64,000 nucleotides of DNA from the NCBI RefSeq assembly GCF_019977395.1, contig NZ_AP024660.1, forward strand, positions 1,426,001 to 1,490,000, in the 5' to 3' direction. The DNA is from Arthrobacter sp. NicSoilC5. GTDB taxonomy: Bacteria; Actinomycetota; Actinomycetes; Actinomycetales; Micrococcaceae. Each line of letters starts with the position of its first letter. Within the stretch, counting starts at the first letter, position 1. Under the pieces are notes generated by a model that saw only the letters and a list, made by a program, of their open reading frames with translations, ran no database searches and was not told the origin of the DNA. The position numbers and the translations under genes were made by a program. Positions 9,557 to 18,249 of the stretch are shown here, one piece after another.

Positions 9557-10773
9557 GCGGACCCGCCATTGCCGGCACGGACCCGTCCCAAGGAACCCGG
9601 CAGTTCCAAGAACCTGGGCCGACAGGCCGGAACGTCCCCGTCCGCACGTTGAAGAAGTGGCTGCGGCAGCACCGTGCCGCCACCGCAGCAGCAGCGGTGG
9701 TGGCAGCTGCACTGGCCCTGCTCATCGGTACGCAGCTGGCGCCCAAGGGTGACAGGGTGCCCCTTTCAGTCCACAATGCCGGACCGGAAGGGGCCAGGGC
9801 GCTGGGCGAAATCCTGGGGCGGCACGGAGTTTCGGTCCATACGCCCGGCCGGTTCGACGCTGCGCTGGACGACCTGCACTCAAGCTCCTCCCCCACCCTC
9901 CTGCTCTATGACAGGAACGGTGTGCTGGACAGGCAGCAGGTGGCCGGCCTGATGGCTGCTGCTGGCCGCGTGGTGGTGGTCACCCCCAGGCTGGACACAC
10001 TCGCCGCCCTTGACAGCGGCATCCACCAGGCCGGCGTCGTCCCCGACGCCTCTCCGGTCCTTGACCCCGGCTGCACCCAACCTGACGCGGAAGCGGCAGG
10101 ACAGGTCACGGGCCACAAGGGATTCGTGTACGACGGCGGCACCACCTGCTACCGTGCGGCAGGAACCGCCGGGATGCTTGCCGTCAGCGGTGACGGCCGG
10201 CTGGCCGTACTGGGCAGTACGGCGGTCCTGGGCAACGACAAACTGGACGAGCTGGGAAACGCCGCGCTGGCGGTCCGGCTGCTCGGCGCGGCACCGGACC
10301 TCGTCTGGTACCTGCCCTCGATCGAAGATGCAGCGGACAACGGGTCCGGGAAAACCCTCGACGACCTTGCACCGGGCTGGGCCCGCTTCCTGGGCCCCTG
10401 GCTGCTGCTGGTGGCGGTGGTCGCCATCATATGGCGTGGCCGCCGGCACGGGCCGCTGGTGTTCGAACCGTTGCCCGTGGTGGTCAAGGCCGTTGAAACG
10501 GCGGAAGGCCGCGCCCGGCTCTACCAGGATTCACGTGCCGTCGACCAGGCCCGGGACAACCTGCGCGCCGGCTTGCTGGTGCGGCTCTCCGGAAAACTGC
10601 GTCCGGGCCCCGGCGCCACCGCGGAGGACACGATTGCCGCGGCAGCCCGGCTCCTCGGCAGGGACGCCGCCGGCGTCCGCGCCCTGGTCAATGAACGCCC
10701 CACAACCGAAGCCCGGCTGGTGGCCTGGTCCCAGGCCCTGGAGAAACTGGAGAAAGAGGTCATGACCCGATGA
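9553..10773 (+). CDS. DUF4350 domain-containing membrane protein
   Basis: 406 residues. A cytoplasmic basic N-terminus leads to TM1 (about 37-57). An extracytoplasmic domain of about 220 residues follows, with the DUF4350 features SVHNAGPEGARALGEIL and a LLYDRNG turn. TM2 (about 278-297, FLGPWLLLVAVVAIIW) then leads to a helical cytoplasmic tail. DUF4350 resembles the GATase-like ABC-export accessory fold, but no catalytic Cys triad is evident. The gene overlaps its neighbours by 4 bp on both sides (ATGA), so it is translationally coupled to DUF4129 and MoxR. Likely part of the membrane complex served by the MoxR ATPase; this is inferred from context only. Confidence 0.85.
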   Translation: MSGPAIAGTDPSQGTRQFQEPGPTGRNVPVRTLKKWLRQHRAATAAAAVVAAALALLIGTQLAPKGDRVPLSVHNAGPEGARALGEILGRHGVSVHTPGRFDAALDDLHSSSSPTLLLYDRNGVLDRQQVAGLMAAAGRVVVVTPRLDTLAALDSGIHQAGVVPDASPVLDPGCTQPDAEAAGQVTGHKGFVYDGGTTCYRAAGTAGMLAVSGDGRLAVLGSTAVLGNDKLDELGNAALAVRLLGAAPDLVWYLPSIEDAADNGSGKTLDDLAPGWARFLGPWLLLVAVVAIIWRGRRHGPLVFEPLPVVVKAVETAEGRARLYQDSRAVDQARDNLRAGLLVRLSGKLRPGPGATAEDTIAAAARLLGRDAAGVRALVNERPTTEARLVAWSQALEKLEKEVMTR

Positions 10774-11783
10774 GTGAACAGAGCAGTGGCCCGGGGGTCC
10801 TGAACCCCACCGACCCCAACAGCCCAATGAACGACGACGGCCCACGGCAGGCGCTGCTTGCCGTCCGCCGGGAGGTGGCCAAGGCAGTGGTGGGACAGGA
10901 CGCCACGGTCACGGGCATGCTGATTGCCCTGCTTTCGCAGGGGCATGTGCTGCTGGAAGGCGTACCGGGGGTCGCCAAGACCCTGCTGGTCCGGGCGTTG
11001 TCCTCCGCCCTGAGCCTGGACACCAAGCGGGTGCAGTTCACCCCCGACCTCATGCCGGGCGATGTCACGGGATCGCTGGTTTACGACTCCCATACGTCCG
11101 AGTTCAGCTTCCGGGAAGGACCGGTCTTCACCAACCTCCTGTTGGCCGATGAGATCAACCGGACCCCACCAAAAACCCAGGCTTCCCTCCTCGAAGCCAT
11201 GGAAGAGCGGCAGGTGTCCGTGGACGGAGCCGCCAGGCGGCTCCCGACCCCGTTCCTGGTGGCGGCAACCCAGAACCCGGTGGAATACGAGGGGACCTAT
11301 CCGCTGCCCGAGGCGCAACTGGACCGGTTCCTGCTCAAGCTCACCATGCCCTTGCCCGGACGCGGTGAGGAGATTGAGGTCATCCGCCGGCATGCCGCCG
11401 GATTCGATCCCCGGGACCTGGCAGCAGCCGGAGTCCGTGCCGTGGCGGGCGCCGAGGACCTGGAACGTGCGCGGGAAGCTGTGAACCGGGTAGCGGTGGA
11501 ACCGGAAATCATCGGCTACATCGTTGACCTGGTGCGCGCCACCAGGGCCGCGCCCTCCTTCCAGCTTGGTGTCTCACCGCGCGGTGCCACTGCCCTGCTC
11601 AATACATCCAGGTCCTGGGCCTGGCTCTCGGGGCGTCCTTTCGTCACCCCGGACGACGTCAAGGCCCTGGCCCTGCCCTGCCTGCGGCACCGGGTGGCGT
11701 TGCAGCCCGAAGCCCAAATGGACGGGGTCCGGGTGGACGACGTCCTGGGCAGCATCCTGGCCTCCGTCCCCGTTCCCCGCTGA
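10770..11783 (+). CDS. MoxR family AAA+ ATPase
   Basis: 337 residues, typical MoxR length. Walker A GVPGVAKT is at 64-71, Walker B LLLADEIN at 124-130, and sensor/lid segments follow (AATQNPVEYEGTYPLPEAQLDRF, in parts). The C-terminal AAA lid ends VPVPR. MoxR ATPases act as chaperones that insert cofactors or mature protein complexes and are almost always paired with VWA or DUF58 partners, as here. ATGA overlap with DUF4350 upstream and a TGATG overlap with DUF58 downstream indicate coupled translation at fixed stoichiometry. Confidence 0.95.
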   Translation: MSEQSSGPGVLNPTDPNSPMNDDGPRQALLAVRREVAKAVVGQDATVTGMLIALLSQGHVLLEGVPGVAKTLLVRALSSALSLDTKRVQFTPDLMPGDVTGSLVYDSHTSEFSFREGPVFTNLLLADEINRTPPKTQASLLEAMEERQVSVDGAARRLPTPFLVAATQNPVEYEGTYPLPEAQLDRFLLKLTMPLPGRGEEIEVIRRHAAGFDPRDLAAAGVRAVAGAEDLERAREAVNRVAVEPEIIGYIVDLVRATRAAPSFQLGVSPRGATALLNTSRSWAWLSGRPFVTPDDVKALALPCLRHRVALQPEAQMDGVRVDDVLGSILASVPVPR

Positions 11784-13075
11784 TGGCCGTCTCGGGGCGC
11801 TTCGTGGCGGTGGTGCTGCTGGGCCTGGTGCCGGTGCTGCTGTTCCCGGGATGGTTGACCGTGTTCACCACGGCCGCCGTGCTCGTTGCCCTGCTGGGCG
11901 TCGACCTGTTGTTGGCAGGATCCCCCAGGCGGGTGGGTGCGGTACGCGCGGAGCCGGAGAACGTCACGCTCAACAACGCGGTGGAGGCGGTCCTCACGCT
12001 CCGCAACGGGGGTACCCGCAGGCTCCGGGGATCGTTCAGGGACGGGTGGCAACCTTCCGCGGGCGCCCAAAATCCTATTCAGGCCATCGACGTCCCGGCG
12101 GGCGAAAGCAGGCGCTTCGCGGTCAGGCTCCGGCCGGTCCGGCGGGGGGACCTCGCCGCGCCGCACGTGACCATCCGTTCCTATGGGCCGCTCCGCCTGG
12201 CAGCCCGGCAGCGGACCATCGATTGCCCCGGCTCGGTGCGCGTACTGCCGCCATTCCATTCCCGCAGGCACCTGCCCTCGAAGCTGCGGAAGCTGCGCGA
12301 ACTGGATGGCAAGGCCGCCGTCCAGATCCGCGGTGCCGGCACGGAGTTCGACTCCCTGCGTGACTACGTCCGTGGCGATGATGTGCGGTCCATTGACTGG
12401 CGGGCTACGGCCAGGCGCTCCTCGGTGGTGGTCAGGACCTGGCGACCGGAACGGGACCGGCGGGTGGTCATGGTCCTGGATACCTCCCGCACCTCGGCGG
12501 CGAGGATTGCCGACGAAACCCGGCTGGACACCGGGATCGAGGCTGCGCTCCTCCTGGGCGTGCTGGCCGAACGGGGCGGTGACCGGGTGGACTTCGTGGC
12601 CTTCGACCGCAGGACCCGGGCGCGCGCCGGTTCCGCGGGCCAGGGCAACATCCTGGGCCGGCTGGTCCAGGCGATGGCTCCCCTTGAGGCAGAGCTGATC
12701 GAGATGGACTGGCCGGCTGTCCCGGCGCAGGTCCGCGCCGTCTCCGCGCACCGGTCCCTCGTGGTGCTGCTGACATCGCTGGACAGCGGAGCGCCCGAGG
12801 AAGGCCTGCTGCCCGTGGCGGAGCGGCTGGCCAGCCAGCACGTGGTGGTGGTGGCGGCGGTCCGCGACCCCCAGCTGGGCACCATGCTCCGGGAACGCAC
12901 CGACGCCACCGGCGTGTTCCGTGCGGCTGCCGCCGAACGCGCCCTCCTGCAGCGCGCGGCGGTCACCGCTGAACTGCGCCGCTACGGCGCAGAGGTAGTG
13001 GACGCGGAACCCCACGACCTGCCACCCCGGCTTGCGGACATGTACATCCGGCTCAAGGCTGCCGGTAGATTGTGA
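11783..13075 (+). CDS. DUF58 domain-containing protein (VWA-like MoxR partner)
   Basis: 430 residues. Two closely spaced N-terminal hydrophobic segments (about 5-45) anchor it. The hallmark DUF58 block (FDSLRDYVRGDDVRSIDW, near residues 190-207) is followed by a von Willebrand A-like fold with VVMVLDTSRTS as the metal-site strand. The gene follows moxR with overlapping stop and start, and the two families are known to function as a pair. The substrate of the complex is unknown; clients probably include the co-encoded DUF4129/DUF4350 proteins. Confidence 0.92.
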   Translation: MAVSGRFVAVVLLGLVPVLLFPGWLTVFTTAAVLVALLGVDLLLAGSPRRVGAVRAEPENVTLNNAVEAVLTLRNGGTRRLRGSFRDGWQPSAGAQNPIQAIDVPAGESRRFAVRLRPVRRGDLAAPHVTIRSYGPLRLAARQRTIDCPGSVRVLPPFHSRRHLPSKLRKLRELDGKAAVQIRGAGTEFDSLRDYVRGDDVRSIDWRATARRSSVVVRTWRPERDRRVVMVLDTSRTSAARIADETRLDTGIEAALLLGVLAERGGDRVDFVAFDRRTRARAGSAGQGNILGRLVQAMAPLEAELIEMDWPAVPAQVRAVSAHRSLVVLLTSLDSGAPEEGLLPVAERLASQHVVVVAAVRDPQLGTMLRERTDATGVFRAAAAERALLQRAAVTAELRRYGAEVVDAEPHDLPPRLADMYIRLKAAGRL

Positions 13076-13121
13076 AGCCGGAGGCAGACAGCGCCGCCGC
13101 AGGCAACAGGAGGTCCACGTC

Positions 13122-13835
13122 ATGAACGTCCCCATCTACCGGCAGGCCCTGGGCACCGGGTTCTCCCGGCTGCAGCCCGAGCTCCAGGAGTACTTCTCGC
13201 TGGCACCGGGTTCCGGACAGTACGGGGTAGGGGAAGGAACGTTCGACGTCGTGGGGTGCCGCCAGCGGTGGCTGCGCCCTTTGCTGCGGCTGGCGGGCGG
13301 CGAAGAGGCCTTTTTCCCGGAATATGGTGAGAACATCCCGTTCCGGATCGAGAACCACGCCCACCAGGATCCGTTCGGCCGCTCCAGCCTTACCGCCCGC
13401 CGTGAAATCCGCTTCCCGGACCGCACCCGGCTCTTCCAGGACACCACCAGTGCCACCCATACGGGTGGCAACACCCAACTGGTGGACTACGTGGGACGCT
13501 ATCGGCGGCTGGTGACGGACCTGAACCTGAGTGTCACGGCTGAAGGCAGGCTGCGTGGCGTTTCGGAGGCGTCGAGGCTCTTCATGGGTCCTCTGCGGGT
13601 GCCGCTTCCGGCCGCCCTCGACGCCAAGGCCTACGCCGAGCAGTGGTGGGACCCGGCCGAAGGCAGCAACGGACGGCACCGCATCCAGGTGAAGGTCATC
13701 CAGCCGCAGATCGGCCTGGTCCTGGTATACGCCGGGGCCTTCGACTACCGCTTGCGCCCGTACACCGGCGGCAGTTCCGCCCAAAGCTACCTGCCCCGCT
13801 ACGCCCAGCCGGACCGCTGGGAAAACAGGGTGTAG
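13122..13835 (+). CDS. DUF4166 domain-containing protein
   Basis: 237 residues. The ATG at 13122 has AGGAGG at 13108-13113 with 8 nt spacing, the strongest ribosome site in this operon. There is no signal peptide or membrane segment. It fits the DUF4166 family, with an N-terminal RQALGTGFSRLQPELQEYF stretch, a LARREIRF-like beta strand block and RLFMGPLRVPLP. DUF4166 is often a separate protein or a C-terminal extension of saccharopine-dehydrogenase-like proteins; its function is unknown. It is 46 bp downstream of DUF58 and likely co-transcribed. Its TAG stop abuts the stop of the convergent MetE-like gene with no spacer. Confidence 0.8.
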   Translation: MNVPIYRQALGTGFSRLQPELQEYFSLAPGSGQYGVGEGTFDVVGCRQRWLRPLLRLAGGEEAFFPEYGENIPFRIENHAHQDPFGRSSLTARREIRFPDRTRLFQDTTSATHTGGNTQLVDYVGRYRRLVTDLNLSVTAEGRLRGVSEASRLFMGPLRVPLPAALDAKAYAEQWWDPAEGSNGRHRIQVKVIQPQIGLVLVYAGAFDYRLRPYTGGSSAQSYLPRYAQPDRWENRV

Positions 13836-14966
13836 CTAACCCAGCGCCTGCTGGTTCAGGCCGTCGGCTACCTGGGTGAGCCGGTGCAGGACGGCCGTGG
13901 CCTGGGCAGGTGTGTGGCCGGCCAGGCCTTCCGAGGGCGTCACCCGGATGGCGCCCAGCAGCGACGGCGGCAGGCCCAGCTGGCGCCAGGGGCGCCAGAC
14001 GGATTCCACGCACTGGGCCACTTTGGGCAGCGGACCACCGGCACGCACGTCCAGGGCACCAGCCCAGAACTGTTTCCCAGCCTCCACCGCTTCGGCCACC
14101 TGCTCCCACTGGCGGTTGGTCAATGCCTTCAGCGGCAACGCGACGCCGTCAGCCCCTGCCGAGAGGGCCAGGTCGATGGGGGCTTCGATTTCGGGGAAGG
14201 ACACGACAACCTCGGCTGCACCGGCTGCACGCAGGGAGTCCAGGACCAGGCGCCATGACTCGCGTGCTTCCGATCCCGCAATCGCGCGGAGGGTGCGGTA
14301 CCCGCTGGCGGTGGGTATGGTTCCGGCCAGGACGGCGGCAATGGCGGGCTCGTCCACCTGCACCACGAGCCGGGCGCCGGGCACGGCCGCGGCCACCCTG
14401 CTGAGGTAACCGGCCACGCCCGCCGCGAGGGAGGCGGCCAGGTCCCTTCGGGCGCCGTAGTCCAGCAGGGCGCGTTCACCGTTGTGCAGGTACAAGCCGG
14501 CGGCAAGGCTCAGCGGTCCCACCAACTGCACTTTGAGTTCACCCGCCGATACGTCTTCCGCGCCGACAACATCGGCCAGGACGTTCAGGTCGGTGGACAG
14601 CGCCGACGCTGCCCGCCGCATGTCCTTGCCCGGGCGGTCCACGAGCCGCCAACCGTGCGGCTGTACATCCACCGCGAGTTCCTCCAGGAGGGAGGCAGTA
14701 CGGCCCAGGGGGTCGGAGCCTACCCCACGGTCCGGCAGTTCAGCCAGGAAGGGAAGGTGGGGGCTGCCAAGCTCACCGCGGATGATCCGGGCAGCTTCCA
14801 GCGGATCTTCGCCCGGCCACGGGCCCAGGCCGGTGGCCGTGACTTCCGTGGCCCTGGCCTGGGTGGCAGAGGCCGCGTTTGATGAGGCAGCGTTTGATGG
14901 ATCACCGGTGAAAGGGGCACCCGCCGGACGCGGGCCGGAGCCCGCATGGCGCTGTTCCCGGTTCAC
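13836..14966 (-). CDS. Cobalamin-independent methionine synthase C-terminal-like protein
   Basis: 376 residues from a GTG at 14964-14966 that overlaps the chorismate mutase stop (GTGA). It is a single TIM-barrel of the MetE-C/UROD superfamily: TEVTATGLGPWPGEDPLEAA near the start, VQLVGPLSLAAGLY, VQVDEPAIAAVL and VVSFPEIEAP. It is about half the length of full MetE and lacks the N-terminal barrel. The clear Cys/His zinc set of MetE (a HxC with a distal Cys) is absent: the barrel has only one Cys (in AQCVES), so methyl transfer to homocysteine is doubtful. Mycobacteria carry a comparable stand-alone protein. The function is unknown; the first 40 residues are low complexity and the true start may be internal. 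Confidence 0.75.
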   Translation of the reverse strand: MNREQRHAGSGPRPAGAPFTGDPSNAASSNAASATQARATEVTATGLGPWPGEDPLEAARIIRGELGSPHLPFLAELPDRGVGSDPLGRTASLLEELAVDVQPHGWRLVDRPGKDMRRAASALSTDLNVLADVVGAEDVSAGELKVQLVGPLSLAAGLYLHNGERALLDYGARRDLAASLAAGVAGYLSRVAAAVPGARLVVQVDEPAIAAVLAGTIPTASGYRTLRAIAGSEARESWRLVLDSLRAAGAAEVVVSFPEIEAPIDLALSAGADGVALPLKALTNRQWEQVAEAVEAGKQFWAGALDVRAGGPLPKVAQCVESVWRPWRQLGLPPSLLGAIRVTPSEGLAGHTPAQATAVLHRLTQVADGLNQQALG

Positions 14967-15370
14967 GCCAGCGCGGAGGTCTGCGGTTGCTGGCCCGAGG
15001 AGGCCTGGTGGTCCTCGGCAATGGCCTCGTGGTGGCGGATCACTTCACCGATGATGAAGTTGAGGAACTTCTCCGCGAAGGCCGGGTCGAGGTGGGCATC
15101 CTCGGCAAGGCGGCGCAGCCGGGCGATCTGCGCGGCTTCACGCCCCGGGTCACCGGCGGGGAGTCGGTGGTTTGCCTTCAGGAAGCCCACTTTTTGCGTC
15201 GCCTTGAAGCGCTCGGCCAGGAGGTACACCAAGGTGGCGTCGATGTTGTCAATGCTGGAGCGGATGGACAGCAGTTCAGCCATCACCGAATCGTCCACAT
15301 GGCCTGCAAGCGAGCTGGCGGATGGATCAAATTCGTCGGCGCCAGGAGAGCTGGGGTTGTGCTGCGTCAT
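14963..15370 (-). CDS. Chorismate mutase, monofunctional AroQ type
   Basis: 135 residues, all-helical AroQ fold. Recognisable family features are IRSSIDNIDATLVYLLAERF (helix 1 with its Arg/Asp), VGFLKANHRLPAGDPGREA (the active-site Lys and loop) and FAEKFLNFIIGEVIRHHE in the last helix. It converts chorismate to prephenate for phenylalanine and tyrosine synthesis in the cytosol. The N-terminal 25 residues are an acidic, variable extension. The ATG at 15368-15370 lies 6 nt after a TAGACT box, so the mRNA may be leaderless. The stop overlaps the start of the MetE-like gene. Confidence 0.92.
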   Translation of the reverse strand: MTQHNPSSPGADEFDPSASSLAGHVDDSVMAELLSIRSSIDNIDATLVYLLAERFKATQKVGFLKANHRLPAGDPGREAAQIARLRRLAEDAHLDPAFAEKFLNFIIGEVIRHHEAIAEDHQASSGQQPQTSALA

Positions 15371-15376
15371 GGCTCC

Positions 15377-15382
15377 AGTCTA
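15377..15382 (-). promoter_or_regulatory. Candidate -10 box of chorismate mutase, leaderless geometry
   Basis: TAGACT reads on the minus strand and is separated by 6 nt from the ATG at 15370, so the predicted transcription start coincides with the start codon. No good -35 element is visible at 16-18 bp. Confidence 0.4.
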
Positions 15383-15412
15383 GGGGAGCCGGAGGAACCA
15401 CCGCGGGTGTGA

Positions 15413-15447
15413 AGCGCCGGTGCCGCCCATCTGACGGCACCGGCGCT
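15413..15447 (-). terminator. Terminator-like hairpin after the peptide ABC operon
   Basis: A perfect 13-bp stem (15413-15425 with 15435-15447, AGCGCCGGTGCCG) with a 9-nt loop sits about 37 bp downstream of the fused ATPase stop. A second perfect 9-bp hairpin (15464-15483) directly follows the stop. Neither has a T-tract, so strength is uncertain. Confidence 0.5.
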
Positions 15448-15483
15448 GTCCGCGGCAGGACTGCCCGCAGGACTTCCTGCGGG

Positions 15484-17214
15484 TCAGGTTCCCAGGAGCG
15501 CGCGGTGCTCCTCCCGGCGTTTGGCCTGTTCGGCCGGGTCCGGCACCGGCAGGGAGGCGATCAGCCGGCGGGTGTAGTCGTGCTGGGGGTTGCCCATGAC
15601 CTGGCTGCCGATCCCCTGCTCCACCAGTTTGCCCTTGTACAGCACTCCCACCCAGGAGGACAGGATGTCCACCACGGCAAGGTCGTGGCTGATGAACAGG
15701 CAGCCGAACCCGAACTCCTCCTGGATGTCCCGGAACAGCTCCAGGACTTTTGCCTGCACCGAAACGTCCAGGGCCGACGTCGGCTCATCAGCGATCAGCA
15801 GGCGCGGGTTCAGGCTCAGGGCACGCGCCAGTGATGCCCGCTGCCGCTGGCCGCCGGACAGTTCGTGCGGGTACCGTCCCGCGTACGACGCCGGCAGCTG
15901 GACCGATTCAAGCAACTCGCCAACGCGCTTGCGGGCCTGGGCGTCGCTCGGCCGGGTGTGGATGAGCATGGGCTCGGCGATGCATTCGCCAATGGTCAGC
16001 TGCGGGTTGAAGGAGGCGGCAGGGTCCTGGAACACGAAGCCGATGTCCTTGCGCAGGGGCTTGAACGTGCGTTCCCGGAGGTTCAGCATCTCGTAGCCCA
16101 GCACTTTGAGGCTACCGCCGGTGGTCCGGTTGAGCCCGGCGATGGCGCGGCCGATTGTTGTCTTGCCGGACCCCGACTCCCCCACCAGGCCGAAGACCTC
16201 ACCCCTGGACAGGGTGAAGCTGACACCGTCAACGGCTTTGAAGGCCGGTGTCCCCAAGCGCCCCGGGTACTCGATCACCAGGTTGTCGGCGGCCACCAGC
16301 ACTTCCTCATCCTGGTGGCGCCGCTCGGTGAGGCCTTCCGACGCCGAATTGCGGCCCAGGTGCGGCACCGCGGCAAGGAGGTTGCGGGTGTAGTCCTGCT
16401 TTGGTTCAGCGAAGAGCTTCTTCGCTGAAGCTTCCTCCACGACGTCGCCCTGGTACATCACCACCACCCGGTCCGCCAGGTCGGCCACGACCCCCATGTT
16501 GTGGGTGATCAGCACGATCGAGGTGCCATATTTGTCCCGAAGGTCCCGGAGGAGTTCCAGGATTTCCGCCTGGACGGTGACATCCAGGGCGGTTGTGGGC
16601 TCGTCGGCAACAATGAGGCCGGGGTTCAGCGCCAGGGCGGCCGCGATCACCACGCGCTGCTTCTGGCCGCCGGAAAACTGGTGCGGATAGTAGTTGACCC
16701 GGTGCTCGGGATCGGGGATACCCACCTTGCCCAGCGCCTCGATGGCCCGGGCTTTGGCCTCCTTGGCAGAGACCCGCCTACCGCCGTTGGCACCCGCGTG
16801 GGCACGGATGCCTTCGGCAATCTGCCAACCGACGGTGAACACGGGGTTCAGGGCGGTTGAGGGCTCCTGGAAGACCATGGCCACGTCCCGGCCGCGGATC
16901 TGGCGCAACCGGCCGGGGCTGAGGCTGATGACGTTGGCACCATTGATCAGCACCGCGCCGGAGCTCACAGCCGTTTCCGGGAGCAGGCCAAGGATGGTCT
17001 TGGCGGTGACCGTCTTGCCGGAGCCGGATTCCCCCACAATGGCCAGGACCTCACCCGCCTTGACGTCCAGGCTGACATCCTTGACGGCGTATACGTCGCC
17101 ACCGTCCGTGGCGAAGGTGACCTTCAGGTGGTCGATATCCAGTACTGTCTTCCGGTCCTGGTCCTGACGGCCGGACACTGAACCGGGAGTTTCGTAACCG
17201 GGCTTCTCACTCAC
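15484..17214 (-). CDS. Peptide/nickel-type ABC transporter, fused double ATP-binding protein (DppD-DppF type)
   Basis: 576 residues with two complete ABC domains: Walker A GESGSGKT at 61-68 and again at 345-352, signatures SGGQKQR (181-187) and SGGQRQR, and Walker B VADEPTTALD and IADEPTSALD. Each half also ends with the oligopeptide-transporter C-terminal segment (PKQDYTRNLLAAVP; NPQHDYTRRLIASLP). The natural fusion replaces two separate OppD and OppF subunits. The start is GTG at 17212-17214, overlapping the permease stop (GTGA); the frame open to 17412 is antiphase. Last gene of the four-gene importer. Confidence 0.95.
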   Translation of the reverse strand: MSEKPGYETPGSVSGRQDQDRKTVLDIDHLKVTFATDGGDVYAVKDVSLDVKAGEVLAIVGESGSGKTVTAKTILGLLPETAVSSGAVLINGANVISLSPGRLRQIRGRDVAMVFQEPSTALNPVFTVGWQIAEGIRAHAGANGGRRVSAKEAKARAIEALGKVGIPDPEHRVNYYPHQFSGGQKQRVVIAAALALNPGLIVADEPTTALDVTVQAEILELLRDLRDKYGTSIVLITHNMGVVADLADRVVVMYQGDVVEEASAKKLFAEPKQDYTRNLLAAVPHLGRNSASEGLTERRHQDEEVLVAADNLVIEYPGRLGTPAFKAVDGVSFTLSRGEVFGLVGESGSGKTTIGRAIAGLNRTTGGSLKVLGYEMLNLRERTFKPLRKDIGFVFQDPAASFNPQLTIGECIAEPMLIHTRPSDAQARKRVGELLESVQLPASYAGRYPHELSGGQRQRASLARALSLNPRLLIADEPTSALDVSVQAKVLELFRDIQEEFGFGCLFISHDLAVVDILSSWVGVLYKGKLVEQGIGSQVMGNPQHDYTRRLIASLPVPDPAEQAKRREEHRALLGT

Positions 17215-18248
17215 GGGTTGCTCAATTCTGTTTCGGTGCCGGATCCATGGGGAACGGCAGGAGTGGCCGGTACGGCAGCGGCTGCCGCCTTGCGGCTGCT
17301 GCGCTTGCGGCCGCGGAGCCGCGGATCGTTGAGGTCGTTGATGCTTTCGCCCACGAGCGTCAGCCCGAGGACTGTCCACACGATGGCGAGGCCCGGGAAC
17401 AGCCCGGTCCACCAGATGCCCGAGGTCGTGTCGGCCAGCGCCTTGTTGAGGTCAAATCCCCACTCGGCCGCCGAGCTCGGCTCAATGCCGAAGCCCAGGA
17501 AGCCCAGCCCTGCCAGGGTAAGGATGGATTCAGACGCGTTGAGCGTGAAAATCAGCGGCAGGGTGCGGGTGGCGTTGCGGTAGATGTGCCGGGTCATGAT
17601 GCGGATGTTTGACGCGCCCACCACCTTGGCGGACTCGACGAAGGGCTCCGCCTTGAGCCGGATGGTTTCGGCACGGATCACCCTGAAGTACTGCGGGATG
17701 AACACCACCGTGATGGAAATGGCCGCCGCCAGGATGCCGCCGAACAGGCTGGACTGTCCACCACTGATGACGATCGCCATGACGATGGCAACCAGCAGTG
17801 ACGGGAAGGCATAGATGGCGTCAGCCACGACGACCAGGACGCGGTCCAGCCACCCGCCGATGTAGCCGCTCACCAGGCCGAGGATGACCCCGGCGAAGAT
17901 AGAGAGGACCACGGCCACGATGATGACCAGGAGTGCCGTCTGGGTACCCCAGATCACGCGGGACAGGACGTCGTAACCGCCCACCGTGGTGCCCAGGAGG
18001 TGTTTCCCGCCGGGGGCCTGCTGGGTGGGGAAGCTGCCGTCGGCATCGGAAAGCTGCGCGAAGCCGTAGGGCGCCAGCAGCGGTGCGGCCAGCGCGGTGA
18101 GCAGGAAGATGCCGGTGAGGACGAGCCCCACCACCAGCATGAACCGTTGCAGGCCGACGCTTTTGTTGAAGTGCGAAACGACCGGCAGCCGCCGGAACAG
18201 GGAAGCCCGCGGGTTGGCGACGGGTTCGAGAGTTGTATTGGCAGACAT
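17211..18248 (-). CDS. Peptide ABC transporter permease (DppC/OppC type)
   Basis: 345 residues. About six transmembrane segments, with the N-terminal extended DppC region (FNKSVGLQRFMLVVGLVLTG). The inner-membrane BPD_transp_1 coupling motif lies in EPFVESAKVVGASNIRIMTRHI. A cytoplasmic tail rich in Arg and Ala (RLRGRKRSSRKAAAAA) precedes the stop. It forms the channel heterodimer with the upstream permease, from which it is separated by a single base, and overlaps the ATPase gene by 4 bp. Confidence 0.94.
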   Translation of the reverse strand: MSANTTLEPVANPRASLFRRLPVVSHFNKSVGLQRFMLVVGLVLTGIFLLTALAAPLLAPYGFAQLSDADGSFPTQQAPGGKHLLGTTVGGYDVLSRVIWGTQTALLVIIVAVVLSIFAGVILGLVSGYIGGWLDRVLVVVADAIYAFPSLLVAIVMAIVISGGQSSLFGGILAAAISITVVFIPQYFRVIRAETIRLKAEPFVESAKVVGASNIRIMTRHIYRNATRTLPLIFTLNASESILTLAGLGFLGFGIEPSSAAEWGFDLNKALADTTSGIWWTGLFPGLAIVWTVLGLTLVGESINDLNDPRLRGRKRSSRKAAAAAVPATPAVPHGSGTETELSNP

Positions 18249-18249
18249 T

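Noticed and set aside
13836-14966. Full MetE methionine synthase
   Set aside because: Half the length and without the zinc-binding Cys/His set.
15371-15483. Riboswitch upstream of chorismate mutase
   Set aside because: Only two simple hairpins that belong to the end of the ABC operon; the gene looks leaderless.
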